From Cyclobacteriaceae bacterium (lineage in GTDB: Bacteria > Bacteroidota > Bacteroidia > Cytophagales > Cyclobacteriaceae): a stretch of DNA of 64,000 nt. Where the stretch lies: positions 186,001 to 250,000 of the forward strand of contig JANQKF010000013.1 in NCBI GenBank assembly GCA_028281285.1, read 5' to 3'. A program made the position numbers and the translations under genes. The notes under the pieces are model-generated. The model saw only the letters and a list, made by a program, of their open reading frames with translations, did no database searches and was not told the DNA's origin. This document shows positions 62,314-64,000 of this stretch, piece after piece. Within the stretch, counting starts at the first letter, position 1. Each line of letters opens with the position of its first letter.

Positions 62314-63738
62314 ATGAAAACCCGTATTCTTGCCTTACTCCTCCAGATACCGATCATAGTTGTATCGGCAAATGCTCAACAATTTTCGAGAGTGGTTCAG
62401 CCCTATGTCAACGTTCAAAAGTCGATCGTGGCTATTACCAATGTCAAAGTAATTGATGGTACGGGTAATGCAGCATTGAATAATCAGACAATCATTTTTA
62501 AAGATGGTACTGTCACTGACATTGGGCCATCATCATCTACTAATGTTCCATCAGACGCTAGAGTGATCAATGGCTCTGGCAAGACAGTTATTCCTGGGTT
62601 GGTGATGCTGCATGAACATATTTTTTATCCAAAATCCTTCGATGGGACCTTTAGCGTAGCCCAAATGACATGGTCATTCCCTCGTCTGTACCTGGCCGGG
62701 GGGAATACCACCATAAGAACAGCAGGAAGTATTCAACCACAAACTGACCTGAATATTAAGGAATGGGTAGAGCAAGGCAGGATGTTAGGACCTAAAATGG
62801 ATGTAACCAGTCCATTTATAGAAAGAGCAGGTACTCCGGTACCAGAACTTGGGGTGATCAAAAGCTCTGAAGAAGCTGAAGCCATGGTGAACTATTGGGC
62901 CGACCGCGGTATTACATCCTTTAAAGTTTACCAAAATGTGACTAAAGAAGATTTGAAAAAGGTGGTGGATGCTGCCCATGCAAGAAACCTTAAAGTGACA
63001 GGACATATTTGCTCGGTCACCTATAGGGAAGCGGCAGAAATTGGGATAGACAATATTGAGCACGGGTTCTTCCAGAGTTCTGATTTTGTTGAGGGCAAAG
63101 TCGAAAATTTTTGTCCCGCGTTTCAGCGCTCACGTTCATTGACGAATCTTCCAGAAGACAGTCCCGACATGGAAGCGCTTATGGATTACCTGATAGAACA
63201 GAATGTGGCAGTCACTTCCACGCTTCCCGTTTTCGAGCCCTATACTGGTCGAGAAGTAGTCTTGGGAGGTGGTGTGGATGCCATGAGCCCGGAGATCAAA
63301 GAGAAGCTATTGAAGAACCATGTACGCCTTCAATTTCGGGACTCGACATTGATGAGCAACTTCAAAAAACAAATGGCCTGGGAAAAGAAATTCTATAAAA
63401 AAGGTGGAAAACTGGTGGCGGGTACCGATCCCACAGGAGGAGGAAGAACCATTGCTGGCTATGCCAATCAGCGCGTGATCGAACTCTTTGTGGAAGCTGG
63501 TTTTTCAGTGGTGGAAGCCATCAAAATTGCCTCATTGAACGGTGCCAAATACCTGGAGCGCGACAATGAAGTGGGTTCCCTCAAAGTGGGTAAAAAAGCA
63601 GATTTAGTCCTTATCAATGGTGATTTGGAGTCCGATGTTTCCAACATCAGAAATATGGAAATTGTCTTTAAAGATGGTATCGGTTTCGACTCCCAAAAGA
63701 TCTTCGAATCTATGCGCGGAAAGGTGGGTATGAACTGA
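62314..63738 (+). CDS. Exported amidohydrolase-superfamily protein
   Basis: A 474-residue protein with a signal peptide (MKTRILALLLQIPIIVVSANAQ). It has the metal-binding HxH in LHEHIFY (about 104-110), and further motifs TGHICSVTYREAAEIGIDNIEHGFF and VAGTDPTGGGRTIAGYANQ. The last carries the catalytic Asp (GTD). The beta-sandwich ends are VIDGTGNAALNNQTIIFKDGTV and LKVGKKADLVLINGDL. It resembles exported imidazolonepropionase-like or prolidase-like amidohydrolases. The substrate is unknown. Confidence 0.9.
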   Translation: MKTRILALLLQIPIIVVSANAQQFSRVVQPYVNVQKSIVAITNVKVIDGTGNAALNNQTIIFKDGTVTDIGPSSSTNVPSDARVINGSGKTVIPGLVMLHEHIFYPKSFDGTFSVAQMTWSFPRLYLAGGNTTIRTAGSIQPQTDLNIKEWVEQGRMLGPKMDVTSPFIERAGTPVPELGVIKSSEEAEAMVNYWADRGITSFKVYQNVTKEDLKKVVDAAHARNLKVTGHICSVTYREAAEIGIDNIEHGFFQSSDFVEGKVENFCPAFQRSRSLTNLPEDSPDMEALMDYLIEQNVAVTSTLPVFEPYTGREVVLGGGVDAMSPEIKEKLLKNHVRLQFRDSTLMSNFKKQMAWEKKFYKKGGKLVAGTDPTGGGRTIAGYANQRVIELFVEAGFSVVEAIKIASLNGAKYLERDNEVGSLKVGKKADLVLINGDLESDVSNIRNMEIVFKDGIGFDSQKIFESMRGKVGMN

Positions 63739-63796
63739 CCGAAATTTATTTCCATTGTTTCTTGCATTTGAATATTCAGGTTCTACTTTTGTATTC

Positions 63797-63819
63797 TTAT
63801 TTAGACTAAATCTTAATAA
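63797..63819. promoter_or_regulatory. Iron-box-like palindrome before the PepSY gene
   Basis: TTATTTAGA (63797-63805) and TCTTAATAA (63811-63819) form 9-bp arms with one mismatch and a 5-bp spacer. Palindromes of the TTTAGA/TCTAAA kind occur before iron-uptake genes in this phylum, as I recall. It begins 28 bp before the PepSY ATG. Fur or a DtxR-type repressor could bind it. Confidence 0.45.
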
Positions 63820-63824
63820 AAATA

Positions 63825-64000
63825 ATGCAAACCGGACCTAGGTTCAGGAACCTTTCACGCAACTGGCACAGAGACATCGCATACTTCTTTGTCGGGCTTA
63901 TCATATCCTTCTCCATTTCAGGCATTACCCTTAACCACAGAAGAACATTCAGTTCACGCACATTCTCCTATGATGTCGAAAAGATCAAACTGAATCTTCC
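63825..64000 (+). CDS. PepSY-associated membrane protein (partial, runs off right edge)
   Basis: Only the first 58 residues are in the window. MQTGPRFRNLSRNWHRDIAYFFVGLIISFSISGITLNHRRTF is a charged N-terminus followed by one transmembrane helix (about 19-36), the usual start of PepSY_TM proteins. A polar region (SSRTFSYDVEKIKLNLP) follows. Bacteroidota PepSY proteins often work with siderophore or iron-reduction systems, and the palindrome upstream supports this. The rest of the gene is off the window, so the assignment is tentative. Confidence 0.7.
   Translation, partial: MQTGPRFRNLSRNWHRDIAYFFVGLIISFSISGITLNHRRTFSSRTFSYDVEKIKLNL

Noticed and set aside
1-64000. tRNA, rRNA, CRISPR or prophage genes
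   Set aside because: No cloverleaf-like, regularly repeated or phage-structural sequences were seen by reading; no search tool was run.

Overview
This is about 64 kb of chromosome from a free-living, probably marine or soil member of the Bacteroidota. The Cytophagales are the best guess; I cannot name a genus. The evidence is: Bacteroidota-type promoters (TTTG around -33, TAnnTTTG around -7); mostly weak ribosome binding sites; two giant surface proteins with gliding-motility/type IX secretion (CHU_C) C-termini; a three-gene type B succinate dehydrogenase; fused isobutyryl-CoA mutase (IcmF); DUF4494 and DUF4199 proteins; and several ECF sigma factors. I saw no tRNA, rRNA, CRISPR array, prophage or intact insertion sequence.

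Layout. 1-7.3 kb: an alpha-glucan operon on the minus strand (glgE, maltokinase, glgB, GH57/DUF3536), with a LacI-type operator candidate upstream. 7.5-11.6 kb: a DUF5995 gene, then a run of small exported, membrane or lipid-fold proteins (DUF1684, VOC, SRPBCC, WD40, DUF4199). 11.7-16 kb: regulation, comprising a membrane-tethered LuxR-type regulator, an ECF42-like sigma factor with its YCII partner, and a MocR-type regulator. 16-20.6 kb: a lipoprotein, a pyridoxamine-phosphate-oxidase-like protein, an ECF sigma factor followed by a putative anti-sigma factor that seems to span both membranes, and a kelch lipoprotein. 20.7-29.2 kb: icmF, an unrecognised protein, a membrane patatin lipase, an rRNA methyltransferase and two small conserved genes. 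29.2-32.2 kb: a three-gene HipBST-type toxin-antitoxin operon with three phased operator candidates, a frameshifted secreted-protein remnant, and a third ECF sigma module. 32.3-35.8 kb: sdhCAB. 36-42 kb: tandem CHU_C surface proteins and a DCC thiol oxidoreductase. 42-64 kb: mostly housekeeping and transport genes (fabD, folK, bioB, valS, fahA), two orphan MacB-like permeases, exported hydrolases, and the start of a PepSY gene behind an iron-box-like palindrome.

How it works together. The glycogen operon joins maltose-1-phosphate made by the maltokinase into glucan (GlgE) and branches it (GlgB); the usual trehalose synthase (TreS) is not here. The most notable systems are (i) the ECF sigma / dual-membrane anti-sigma pair at 17.3-19.2 kb, which could carry an outer-membrane signal directly to RNA polymerase, and (ii) the HipBST operon, whose repeated operators sit about 72-73 bp apart with one lying across the hipB start codon.
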